From Methanoregulaceae archaeon UBA288 (GTDB taxonomy: Archaea > Halobacteriota > Methanomicrobia > Methanomicrobiales > Methanospirillaceae), in assembly GCA_002495225.1 (NCBI GenBank), contig DAEF01000112.1, forward strand, positions 1 through 7,483: 7,483 bases of DNA. The letters run 5' to 3'. The notes beneath the pieces were generated by a model. That model was not told where the DNA came from and did not search any database. It saw only the letters and a list, made by a program, of their open reading frames with translations. The position numbers and the translations under genes were made by a program. This document shows positions 1-6,313 of the stretch, piece by piece (within the stretch, counting starts at the first letter, position 1; every line of letters begins with the position of its first letter).

Positions 1-139
1 GGCCGAAGAGGAGGAAGAAGACTCCGCCGACGAGCAGGAGCACGACCTCGATGGAGAGGTCGACCTCCGCCCGCCTCTCCCCGTACCTCTGCAGTCCCTC
101 CGGATTCCCGGGTTCCTGCCGCGCGTTCCCGTCGGTCAT
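1..139 (-). CDS. Small membrane protein, N-terminal part (cut by window edge)
   Basis: The frame opens with ATG at 139 and stays open for 46 codons to the window edge. The protein begins MTDGNARQEPGNPEGLQRYG, continues with a charged stretch (ERRAEVDLSIEV), and then enters a strongly hydrophobic segment (VVLLLVGGVFFLLFG, about residues 31-46) that is surely the start of a transmembrane helix. A short polar cytoplasmic N-terminus followed by a helix fits a small integral membrane protein, but I recognise no family with a known function. The start is supported by the switch to coding-like codon use and by a weak purine-rich GGCGG a few bases upstream. It lies 78 bp downstream of the SDR1 stop on the same strand, so it could be co-transcribed. 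The C-terminus is outside the window, so length and topology are unknown. Confidence 0.65.
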   Translation of the reverse strand, partial: MTDGNARQEPGNPEGLQRYGERRAEVDLSIEVVLLLVGGVFFLLFG

Positions 140-217
140 CGCACCGCCCGTGTCCTGCCATCGGCTGTATTATCGTCCATGGAAACTCTCATCCCCGGAT
201 TCTGGTCATCTCCGCGG

Positions 218-1051
218 TCAAAAGAACGTGCCCTTCGTCTCGAGCGCGACCCTGCGGTCGTGCGCCATCCGGAGCGCGAACGCCTCCACGTCCGGGTCTC
301 CCTTGACGTATCCTCGCCAGATGCCCGTGTTCGGCTCCTCGGGCACGATGATGATCCCCCGGCGCTCCGCGACCCGGTCGAGCACGTACGACGCGGCCCT
401 GTCAGCCGGATAGGCGTCGTCCGGCATCCGCAGTTCGCCGTGGGCCTTCCCGTCCATCGTCTTGTTGTAGATCGCCGAAGCGATGAAGGACGGGCAGACC
501 ACGGAGAAGGCGATCCCCTTCTCCGCGTACTCGTAGCGCAGGCATTCGGAGAAGCCGACGACACCGAACTTGGTGAGCGAGTAGAGCGATTGGAACGGCA
601 CGGGGACCAGGCCGGAGATCGACCCGGTGTTCACGACGTGGCCCGACCCCTGCCGGAGCATGATCGGCACGGCCGCGTGCGTGCCGTAGATCACGCTCCA
701 GACGTTGGTGTCGATGATGTTCCTCCAGTCCTCCAGCGTGGCCGTCTCGTACTGCGTCGTCCCGCCGACGCCGGCGTTGTTGAAGAGCATGTCCAGCCGG
801 CCTGCCTTCGCGGCCGTGCCCTCGATCGCGGCCTGCACCTGCTTCTGGTTCGTGACGTCCACGATGAGTGTCCGTACCCGGTCTCCGTGCGCGGAGAGCT
901 GGCCGGCAGCCGTCGCGACCTTCGCCGGGTCGCGCCCTGCCATGTAGACGGTCGCACCCCTGTTCAGCAGCTCCTCGGAGAGCGCGTACCCGATGCCGGA
1001 GTTGGCGCCGGTGACGATGCAGATCTTGTCCTTGAAATACTCGTTTGTCAT
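218..1051 (-). CDS. SDR-family NAD(P)-dependent oxidoreductase (SDR1, intact)
   Basis: A 277-aa classical short-chain dehydrogenase/reductase, a cytoplasmic enzyme that interconverts alcohols and ketones using NAD(P)(H). The Rossmann glycine motif TGANSGIG is at residues 14-21. An Arg follows the second beta-strand (AGR, residue 40), which in this family usually favours NADP(H). NNAG is at 91-94, and the catalytic set is Asn116, Ser144, Tyr157 (YSLTK) and Lys161, with the usual 13-residue Ser-Tyr spacing. Everything needed for activity is present. The frame stays open upstream to 1282, but ATG 1051 is chosen because AGGAGA (1062-1057) sits five bases before it and because the protein then begins at the normal distance from the glycine motif. 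It lies 83 bp after the decarboxylase-like gene and is a paralog of the damaged SDR2: by hand count about 122 of 195 aligned residues are identical. The substrate cannot be read from the sequence. Confidence 0.93.
   Translation of the reverse strand: MTNEYFKDKICIVTGANSGIGYALSEELLNRGATVYMAGRDPAKVATAAGQLSAHGDRVRTLIVDVTNQKQVQAAIEGTAAKAGRLDMLFNNAGVGGTTQYETATLEDWRNIIDTNVWSVIYGTHAAVPIMLRQGSGHVVNTGSISGLVPVPFQSLYSLTKFGVVGFSECLRYEYAEKGIAFSVVCPSFIASAIYNKTMDGKAHGELRMPDDAYPADRAASYVLDRVAERRGIIIVPEEPNTGIWRGYVKGDPDVEAFALRMAHDRRVALETKGTFF
231..269. repeat. 39-bp perfect direct repeat, copy 1 (3' end of SDR1)
   Basis: This 39-bp stretch is identical to 2078-2116 and lies at the same place in the two SDR genes, where it encodes MAHDRRVALETKG near the C-terminus. 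Bases on either side (230/2077 and 270/2117) differ. Not even a synonymous site differs here, although the two proteins are only about 63% identical over most of their length. Confidence 0.9.
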
Positions 1052-1056
1052 CAGAT

Positions 1057-1062
1057 TCTCCT
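1057..1062 (-). promoter_or_regulatory. Ribosome binding site of SDR1 (decides start)
   Basis: On the minus strand AGGAGA lies five bases before ATG 1051, within the purine run GAGAGGAGA. It decides the start at 1051 against the open frame extending upstream. The same hexamer at the same five-base spacing occurs in front of the presumed ATG of the decarboxylase-like gene at 1951. Confidence 0.7.
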
Positions 1063-1134
1063 CTCTCGATTGTCGGGCTTCCTCGACCGTGCCGGACCCG
1101 ACGTGATGCGGGTGCGGCCGAGCGGTGGTCCGGC

Positions 1135-1951
1135 CTACTCGAGAACCCGTGCCTGGCCTGATTTCAGGAAGGCGCTGCCCTTTGTCATCATGACCTGCGC
1201 CGTCCCGATGACGGGCAGGTCGGCCAGCGCGTTGATGATATGATGCTGCGTCGGGTTCTGCCACGGCTTCTGTCGGATCCATTCGACCGAGCCGCTCCCG
1301 ATCCAGGCGTCGCGGACCTCCCCGCCCTGGGGAAACAGTACGGGATAACTCACCGCCGCTCCTGGACCTGCGACGTTGGGGAGATACCGCCAGCTGAGAA
1401 CGTTGATCGCAACCGGCGACGTCCGCAGCGCGGCCAGCTGCTCCCCCTCGATGGGCCTCGCGCCGGACATCTCCATCCGGACGAAGGTGTTGCCGTCGTA
1501 GCTTGCGTTCGTGAAGTAGTCGGGGGCGTCCAGGTAGCCTGCGGCCCCCGAGTGGAGGTCCTGAATGTCGGCAAAGATCTTCGGCACGCCCGCATCGTCT
1601 CTCCCGGCAAGGATCGGAGTGGTCCTGTTCTCCCAGGTGACGAGGTTGAAGTTCCCCTCGAGCCGATCGCGCTTGCCTGTATAGCGGACCGGCACGTCGA
1701 CCATCACGACGTTGTAGCGTCCTCCGGCCATCCAGTCGATCTCCCGCATCTGTACGAAGCCGATGACCACTTCAGGACGCAGGATCTCGAAGGCATCGGG
1801 CACGTACCTGGCGAGCCGGTCTTCCTCGGTGGTGCACGTAAACGACAGCCCGACCGTGTCCCGCATATGTACCGTTGTATCGGGAACGAAAGGGAGGTCA
1901 CCGAATGTGGCCGGCATTCGATAGGTCTTCGTGTCATCGAACCTGAAACAT
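1135..1951 (-). CDS. Acetoacetate decarboxylase-like protein (frameshift just after start)
   Basis: The protein resembles the acetoacetate decarboxylase (ADC) superfamily, whose members use a Schiff-base lysine on beta-keto acids. It carries GRDDAGVPKIFAD, matching the ADC active-site region in which the first lysine after Pro forms the Schiff base. That lysine is kept (residue 134 of the open frame), but the adjacent second lysine of true ADCs is Ile. The C-terminal 'DLPV' followed by beta-strands also fits. The uninterrupted frame runs 1980-1135 (281 aa from TTG; other in-frame ATGs at 1968 and 1917), with no good ribosome site. By contrast ATG 1951 is preceded by AGGAGA at five bases, but its frame reads MFQVR then stops. 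Removing one T of TTT (1948-1946) gives MFRFDDTKTYRMP and runs into the main frame (271 aa). So the gene has either a real frameshift or a sequence error at its start. It lies between the two SDR genes. The family is fairly sure; activity and substrate are not. Confidence 0.8.
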
Positions 1952-1956
1952 GGACG

Positions 1957-1962
1957 TCTCCT
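1957..1962 (-). promoter_or_regulatory. Ribosome binding site before ATG 1951 of the ADC-like gene
   Basis: Minus-strand AGGAGA, five bases before ATG 1951, within CAGAGGAGACGTCC. It is the best translation signal near this gene and has the same layout as the SDR1 site, yet the ATG it serves is out of frame with the body of the protein by one base. Confidence 0.55.
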
Positions 1963-2064
1963 CTGCATCAGGATGCTCAAGGAACGGTAAATACGTTGTT
2001 ATTTGTTTTTCCCGGGGCCCGTTTCACGGCCTGGACGCGGACCGGCGCTCTCGGCCGGCCGGCA

Positions 2065-2899
2065 TCAGAGGTACGTCCCCTTCGTCTCGAGCGCGACCCT
2101 GCGGTCGTGCGCCATCTGCAGGAGAACGGCGTCCACGCCCGGGCCCCCGACCACGTACCTCCTCCAGAGGTTAGTGTACGGCTGTTCAGGCACGACGACG
2201 ATCCCTCTATGCCCTTCAACCCGGTCGAGACAGTAGGCGACCGCGGCATCGGCGGGGTACGCGTGGGCGGCCCCTCTGTGCCGTGGCCCTCGCGGTCGAT
2301 CACCTTGCAGTAGATCGGGGTCGCGATGTCGCCGTGGCAGATCACGGCGAACGCGATCCCCTTCTCCGCGTGTTCGTGCCGCAGGCTCTCGGAGAGCCCG
2401 ACGACCGCGTACTTCGTGGCGTTGTAGATGTCCTGCATCGGAAACGGGTCCAGGCCGGCTGCCGATGGCGTGTTCATGACGTGGCCCGATCCCTGTTGGA
2501 GCAGGATCGGCAGGGCGGAATGAACGCCGTAGATCACGCTCCAGAGGTTGGTCTCGATCATGGTCCGCCAGTCTTCAAGGGGGGCCGTCTCGAAGAGCCG
2601 GGGTCTGAAGATCCCCGCGTTGTTGAAGAGCATGTAGAGCCGGCCGGCCCCCCGTTCCGCCTTGTCGATCGCCTTCTGTACCTGCGCCCGGTCCGTCACG
2701 TCCGCGACGAGGGTGCGCACGCGCTCTCCATGGGAGGCGAGCGTGCCGGCAGCCTCCTCCACCCTCGCGCGGTTGCGACCGAGCAGGTACACGGTCGCGC
2801 CCCGGTTCAGCAGTTCCTCGGACAGGGCGAACCCGATGCCGGAATTCGCGCCGGTGACGACGCAGGTCTTCTCTCTATATGGCGTGCAGAGTCGGTCAT
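2065..2899 (-). pseudogene. SDR-family oxidoreductase with two frameshifts (SDR2)
   Basis: A second short-chain dehydrogenase, paralogous and colinear with SDR1. ATG 2899 follows a GAGAGG ribosome-site-like run. Its frame (MTDSARH...) is lost before the nucleotide-binding motif: one base is missing between about 2899 and 2870, after which YREKTCVVTGANSGIG reads in the correct frame. The middle frame contains the glycine motif, NNAG, the catalytic Asn, Ser (NTPSAAG), Tyr and Lys (YNATK). A second one-base loss near 2255-2270, in the GAGGGGCCGCCC run, moves the rest to another frame, which reads AYPADAAVAYCLDRVEG and ends KGTYL at TGA 2065-2067, matching the SDR1 C-terminus. Repairing both gives 278 aa against 277 for SDR1. 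The uninterrupted frame is only 2792-1977 (271 aa from a GTG), which lacks the coenzyme motif and has a nonsense tail. It is therefore a probable pseudogene, unless both indels are sequence errors. Confidence 0.8.
2078..2116. repeat. 39-bp perfect direct repeat, copy 2 (3' end of SDR2)
   Basis: This is the partner of 231-269 in the same orientation, 1847 bp away, and encodes the same 13 residues in the frame recovered after the second SDR2 frameshift. Recombination between the copies would remove the ADC-like gene and leave a single SDR gene. Confidence 0.9.
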
Positions 2900-3041
2900 G
2901 CCAGTCCTCTCGACAGCGTTCCGGGTGCCGGATCCCTGTCGGCTGTGCAGGGACGACGCGCCCTCCCTCAAGAGTCGTGCGAAAGCATCTATCCTGCCTA
3001 CGGCTGTCGACCTCAGGCTCGCGTCCTCGAACGGGGGGATC

Positions 3042-3461
3042 TCACCCGGACCCTGCCGGCGCGACGCGCTCTCCGGTTCGAAAAAGTACCCGCTCGTCAC
3101 TCCCTGCTCCGCTGTCCGCACCGAAGATCCTCGCCGGTCCGGCGTCCCCGCCGACTGGTGCGGCAATGAACACGCCACCGACGGCGGGGCCGACCACGAC
3201 CGGGTCCGGGGCGGACGGCGCCGTGGGTCAGTACCAATCATCTCTTCGTGAGCCCCTGGCGACGGTCTCGACGGTCCGGGGGGAGCCAGCAGGCGTGCTG
3301 GCGAACAGGACGACGCCTGCCCGACCCGTCGTATCGGACCGTGCCCTTCCGTGGCGGGAGGATCCCGGCAACCGCGAGGATCGCCACGCCCGCGGCGACG
3401 AAGACGGATCTCCGGGGTGTCCCTCGCGCTCCGCCGACGGCAGTCGTGCCGCTGATCCCAC
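3042..3461 (-). pseudogene. Possible remnant of a small exported or membrane protein
   Basis: This is a weak candidate within a 631-bp stretch (2900-3530) that has no convincing intact gene. On the minus strand one frame gives a basic-plus-hydrophobic stretch (RRSVFVAAGVAILAVAGILP, about 3405-3345) like a signal peptide or membrane helix. A neighbouring frame then reads GRAGVVLFASTPAGSPRTVE, reaches an in-frame TGA at 3230-3228 just after DDWY, and continues with high-GC third positions through DPVVVGPAVGGVFIAAPVGG to a second TGA at 3042-3044. One frameshift plus one nonsense change would join these into a protein of roughly 120-140 aa. There is no clear start with a ribosome site and no family I recognise. 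The opposite strand is also open across much of the stretch, so this may be chance in GC-rich DNA. Confidence 0.22.
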
Positions 3462-3507
3462 GGAATTCCTGTCCGGGCCGGGGGGGTCCTCCGTGAGATC
3501 TCAGTCG

Positions 3508-3527
3508 CCCGGGACCAGGATCCCGGG
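3508..3527 (-). terminator. Hairpin downstream of the PAS regulator gene
   Basis: CCCGGGA (3508-3514) and TCCCGGG (3521-3527) form a perfect 7-bp stem with a six-base loop, starting three bases past the TGA of the PAS gene on the minus strand. No T-run follows in the direction of transcription, so it is not a classical archaeal oligo-U terminator. It may protect the 3' end or be incidental. Confidence 0.35.
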
Positions 3528-3530
3528 AGC

Positions 3531-4820
3531 TCAGGGCGTCGGACAGGCTCTCGGATTGCCGATCAGCACGCCGACCACGACCGGGCGCCCCGTGTCGCCG
3601 ATCCGGAGGCTCGACTTGCGGACGAGGAAGCGCGCCCGGCCCACTCCCGCGACGGCGAGCGTCGTGCCGTAGACCCGCTCGCCGGGGTGCTCGAGCACCT
3701 CGGCATCGGTCGCGACGAAGGCTGCGCGGTCCTCCTCGGGGACCACCTCGTCCACGGTCGCGCCGACGACCTCTTCCCGTCTCCGCCCGGCCATCGCGGC
3801 GAAGGCGTCGTTGCACTCGACGAAGACGCCGGCGCCATCGAGCATGTAGAAAGGGTGAGGGAACGCGTCGAGGAAATGCTGCACGAAGACGGCCTGCCTC
3901 CGGAGCGCCATCTCGGCCCGCTTCGCCCCGGTGATCTCGGTCAGGACCAGGTAGCGCGTGATCTCGCCCTCGTGCTCGACCGCCGAGAGGCGCGCATAGA
4001 GGTAGCGCTCCGTCTCGTCACGCCGCACCCAGCACTGGAACTCCCGGGGGCGGAGCGGGTCGGCGATGTGCGCCGCGATCAGGGCAGTGGCCCGTTCCCG
4101 GTCCTCCTCCGCGATCAGCCGGGTCGGGTCGCCTTCTCCCAGGTCGTCCCCCAGGAACTCGGTCGCCCGGCTGTTCGCGAAGACGAGGGATTCGCCGCGG
4201 TAGATCAGGACCCCGTCCTGCACGTTCTCGGCGAGCCCGCGGAAGAGCGCCTCGGACGCGGCGAGCGCATCGGCAGCCCGGCGCTGCTCGGTCACGTCGG
4301 CGAGGACCAGGACGACCCCGCGCTCGCCCTGCTCGAAGACCATGGGGATCGCCCGGCACCAGTACCAGCGCTCGTACTCGCCCTCGAGGTGGATCTCGGT
4401 ATGGGTCGCCTGGCCGGCTGCGGCCCGATCCAGGTCCCGGACCAGGTCGTGGACCAGGGGATCGGGGGCCGGCAGGTAGTCGAGCCGCTGCCCGATCACG
4501 CGCGCCCGCGGCAGCCCGAGGAGGGCGAGGGCGCCATCGTTCGCCTCGGTGACGCGCCGTTCCTCGTCGAGGACCAGGATCGGCTCGTCCGTGATCGAGA
4601 GCATGGACGCGACCGGCAGCCTTTTTGCCAGGGTGAAGACCTTTGCCATGCCGAACGTCCGCATCTCGACCTGTCCCGACGCCCGGAGGACGTCGAGATA
4701 CCGACCTACCGAGTGCTTGTTCCGTCCGAGTGCCGCGGCGATCTCGGTCACGGACATGCCCTGCAGCTGGTCGCGAAGGATCTCCCTGATGCGCGCGAGC
4801 TCGGCATCGAGGCGGGTCAT
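3531..4820 (-). CDS. HTH and triple-PAS domain sensory regulator
   Basis: A 429-aa cytoplasmic protein with no transmembrane segment. Residues 1-65 look like a DNA-binding helix-turn-helix (SVTEIAAALGRNKHSVGRYL around 23-42, then a wing-like RTFGMAKVFTL), a type found fused to PAS domains in Methanomicrobiales. Three PAS domains follow at about 73-180, 190-300 and 311-420. The signs are 'ILVLDEERRVTEANDGAL', WYWCRAIPM and LVLADVTEQRRAADA for the first; LIYRGESLVFANSRATEFLG and LVLTEITGAKRAE for the second; and FYMLDGAGVFVECNDAF for the third. There is no histidine kinase, GGDEF or receiver domain, so it is probably a one-component regulator whose PAS domains sense a small molecule, redox or light. 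ATG 4820 is preferred over GTG 4838 because MTRLDAELARIREIL starts at the expected HTH boundary, although no strong ribosome site is seen. It is divergent from the COG1361 and RND genes, so it may control them (inference). Confidence 0.88.
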   Translation of the reverse strand: MTRLDAELARIREILRDQLQGMSVTEIAAALGRNKHSVGRYLDVLRASGQVEMRTFGMAKVFTLAKRLPVASMLSITDEPILVLDEERRVTEANDGALALLGLPRARVIGQRLDYLPAPDPLVHDLVRDLDRAAAGQATHTEIHLEGEYERWYWCRAIPMVFEQGERGVVLVLADVTEQRRAADALAASEALFRGLAENVQDGVLIYRGESLVFANSRATEFLGDDLGEGDPTRLIAEEDRERATALIAAHIADPLRPREFQCWVRRDETERYLYARLSAVEHEGEITRYLVLTEITGAKRAEMALRRQAVFVQHFLDAFPHPFYMLDGAGVFVECNDAFAAMAGRRREEVVGATVDEVVPEEDRAAFVATDAEVLEHPGERVYGTTLAVAGVGRARFLVRKSSLRIGDTGRPVVVGVLIGNPRACPTP

Positions 4821-4884
4821 GAGTACCCATTGTCCCACTCACTACTTAATCGCTGATGTCGTGTGTGGCCAATGTCTGAGTCAT

Positions 4885-4901
4885 CTATATGTTACACATA
4901 G
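4885..4901. promoter_or_regulatory. Imperfect 17-bp dyad, possible operator
   Basis: CTATATG-TTA-CACATAG has two 7-bp arms with one mismatch around a three-base centre. It lies directly upstream of the rightward TATA-like box and overlaps the weak leftward one. Its position would let a bound protein influence both directions, and the neighbouring HTH-PAS regulator is the obvious candidate. No second exact copy was noticed in the window. Confidence 0.35.
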
Positions 4902-4907
4902 ACTAAT

Positions 4908-4919
4908 CTATTAAATACC
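4908..4919 (+). promoter_or_regulatory. Archaeal TATA-like box for the COG1361-RND operon
   Basis: CTATTAAATACC resembles an archaeal TBP-binding box. About 25 bases further would place the transcription start near 4940, leaving a leader of about 25 nt that contains the GGAG ribosome site (4952-4955). No purine-rich BRE is obvious upstream. Confidence 0.5.
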
Positions 4920-4964
4920 AAGACCTCATTCGAGTATAGGCATATCGTATCGGAGCCAGTTCTC

Positions 4965-6266
4965 ATGCACACGAGTGGATCTCTCCGGGTGGCGATCAGG
5001 TGCGCGGTTGCCGCGCTTCTCATCGCTGCCGTCATCGCGTTTCCGGCTGCGGCCGGTGCGAAGTACACGTCGGGCGGCCCGGTCCTCTCGGCCTCGATCG
5101 CGGGGTCGAACGAGGTCCCTGCCGGCCAGACCGTCCCCCTGAACGTCGTCGTCCAGAACACGGGCCTGATCGACTCGAAGATGGTCGGCACGACCGTTGT
5201 CGAGCGGACGGATCTGCCGAACACGGCCAAGTCCCTGACCGTGGGCCTTGGCGGCGCGGGCGGCATCGCGGTCGAGTCCGACCCGCAGATGGTCGGCGAC
5301 GTCCCCGGCGGCGCAGCCGCGAAGGCGACCTTCGTGGTCCGCATCCCGGCGGGCACGCCCGCGGGCACCTACACCCTGCCGCTGGCTGTCACCTACACCC
5401 ACCTCGCCTCGGCCGAGCAGATCGGCGGCGACTCGATCAACTACCAGTACCGCGAGGTCCACACAACCATCCCCCTGGCACTGACCGTGAAGCCCGAGGC
5501 CGTGCTCGAGGTCGTGAACGTCACGACCGAGTCACTCAACGTCGGGACCGAGGGCTACCTGAACCTCACCGTCCGGAACGCCGGCACCGAGCCCGCGACC
5601 AACGCCATCGTCCGCGTCGCCCGGAACGGCCAGTCACCGATCACCCCGGTCGACAGTTCCGCGTACGTCGGCGCGTTCGCCCCGGGGCAGACCGTGCAGC
5701 TGCGCTACAAGGTCGCCGTCTCGAGCGAGGCCGCGGCTCAGTCCTATCCCATCGACATCATGGTCAGCTACGACGACGCCGACGGCATCAACCGCACGGG
5801 CCGGCCCGTGACCATCGGCGTCCCCGTCGGCGGCAAGATCGGCTTCGCCGTCGTCTCGGCCCCGGCATCGGTCGCGGCCGGCGAGAAGACCGTGCTCGAG
5901 GTCGTCTACCGGAACACCGGTGCCGCGCCCGTCGCGGCGGCCCAGGCCCGGCTCTCGGCCGTGGACCCGTTCACCTCCTCCGACGACACCGCCTACCTCG
6001 GCGACATGCAGCCCGGCGAGGAGAAGACCGCCCGCTTCGAGGTCTCGGTCGACGCTGGGGCGACGGAAAAGGAGTACGGCCTCGATTCCGAGGTCCGGTA
6101 CCGCGACGCCCTCGACAACTCCCAGATCTCCGACACCATGAAGGTCCCCGTCACCGTCACCCGTGGAGGCAGCCTCCTCGGATCCCCGCTCGTGCTCGCG
6201 CTCCTCGCGGCGCTGTTGATCGGAGGCGGATATGTCTTGTATCGCCGCCGGAAGGGTACGGCCTAG
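4965..6266 (+). CDS. COG1361-type exported, membrane-anchored protein
   Basis: A 433-aa surface protein. Residues 1-32 form a signal peptide (basic start, hydrophobic AVAALLIAAVIAFPAAAGA). Three beta-sandwich (CARDB/NEW3-like) units follow at about 38-175, 178-287 and 291-398. The last two share a pattern of 'VGTEGYLNLTVRNAGTEPA' / 'AAGEKTVLEVVYRNTGAAPV', then 'AYVGAFAPGQ' / 'AYLGDMQPGE', then a YDD/YRD strand. A glycine-leading hydrophobic helix (406-425) and a basic tail YRRRKGTA anchor the C-terminus, so most of the protein faces outside. Three N-glycosylation sequons (NVT 185, NLT 200, NRT 276) fit an archaeal exoprotein. The ATG has GGAG nine bases upstream. Proteins of this COG1361 type, often labelled S-layer-like, commonly sit next to RND exporters in methanogens, and the gene is followed after 57 bp by one. 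A role as an extracellular partner of the transporter is likely but unproven; it need not be a true S-layer protein. Confidence 0.9.
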   Translation: MHTSGSLRVAIRCAVAALLIAAVIAFPAAAGAKYTSGGPVLSASIAGSNEVPAGQTVPLNVVVQNTGLIDSKMVGTTVVERTDLPNTAKSLTVGLGGAGGIAVESDPQMVGDVPGGAAAKATFVVRIPAGTPAGTYTLPLAVTYTHLASAEQIGGDSINYQYREVHTTIPLALTVKPEAVLEVVNVTTESLNVGTEGYLNLTVRNAGTEPATNAIVRVARNGQSPITPVDSSAYVGAFAPGQTVQLRYKVAVSSEAAAQSYPIDIMVSYDDADGINRTGRPVTIGVPVGGKIGFAVVSAPASVAAGEKTVLEVVYRNTGAAPVAAAQARLSAVDPFTSSDDTAYLGDMQPGEEKTARFEVSVDAGATEKEYGLDSEVRYRDALDNSQISDTMKVPVTVTRGGSLLGSPLVLALLAALLIGGGYVLYRRRKGTA

Positions 6267-6277
6267 ACGGGTCGATC

Positions 6278-6299
6278 GGCCGGCCCCTCGCGGCCGGCC
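6278..6299 (+). other. GGCCGGCC hairpin between COG1361 and RND genes
   Basis: GGCCGGCC (6278-6285), loop CCTCGC, GGCCGGCC (6292-6299). The octamer is itself a palindrome, so the pair forms a very stable 8-bp stem-loop. It lies 11 bp after the COG1361 stop and 14 bp before the strong ribosome site of the next gene. No T-run follows, so it may modulate mRNA stability or reduce readthrough within the operon rather than end it. Confidence 0.5.
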
Positions 6300-6313
6300 C
6301 CCCGTTCTCTTTC

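Larger units (their letters stand above)
4821..4964. promoter_or_regulatory. Divergent promoter region between regulator and exporter operon
   Basis: This 144-bp interval is far more AT-rich than its surroundings. Rightward it holds a TATA-like box (4908-4919), a plausible start of transcription near 4940 and a GGAG ribosome site at 4952-4955, nine bases before ATG 4965. Leftward, the minus strand has a weaker TATA-like CATATAGA (about 4884-4891) that would start transcription roughly 40 bases before the regulator ATG. The two promoters would nearly overlap, which suits shared control. Confidence 0.6.

Noticed and set aside
136..180. Minus-strand mini-ORF of 14 codons (MDDNTADGRTRAVR) whose TGA overlaps the ATG of the membrane protein as ATGA
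   Set aside because: It has a loosely purine-rich leader and a coupling-like overlap, but it is very short, has no recognisable content, and such overlaps arise by chance. It could equally be non-coding leader.
179..1243. Long plus-strand open frame of 354 codons opposite SDR1
   Set aside because: It is antisense to an SDR with all catalytic motifs, and its Arg/Val/Asp/His-rich composition is that of a shadow frame in GC-rich DNA.
1993..2012. T-rich run (GTTGTTATTTGTTTTTCCC) as a plus-strand terminator
   Set aside because: No plus-strand gene precedes it. On the minus strand it is A-rich and lies just upstream of the ADC-like gene, where it may simply be promoter-like AT-rich DNA.
1240..2313. 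Plus-strand 357-codon frame opposite the ADC-like and SDR2 genes
   Set aside because: It spans two recognisable minus-strand genes and has no domain signal; it is a shadow frame.
2662..3672. Plus-strand 336-codon frame crossing the 631-bp gap
   Set aside because: It extends over SDR2 and the PAS gene at its ends, is Ser/Pro/Thr/Arg-rich and low in complexity, and has no convincing start. It is probably a chance open frame, though it lowers confidence in the minus-strand remnant.
3687..4856. Plus-strand 389-codon frame opposite the PAS regulator
   Set aside because: It is antisense to a protein with three clear PAS domains and an HTH; its composition is that of a complement shadow.
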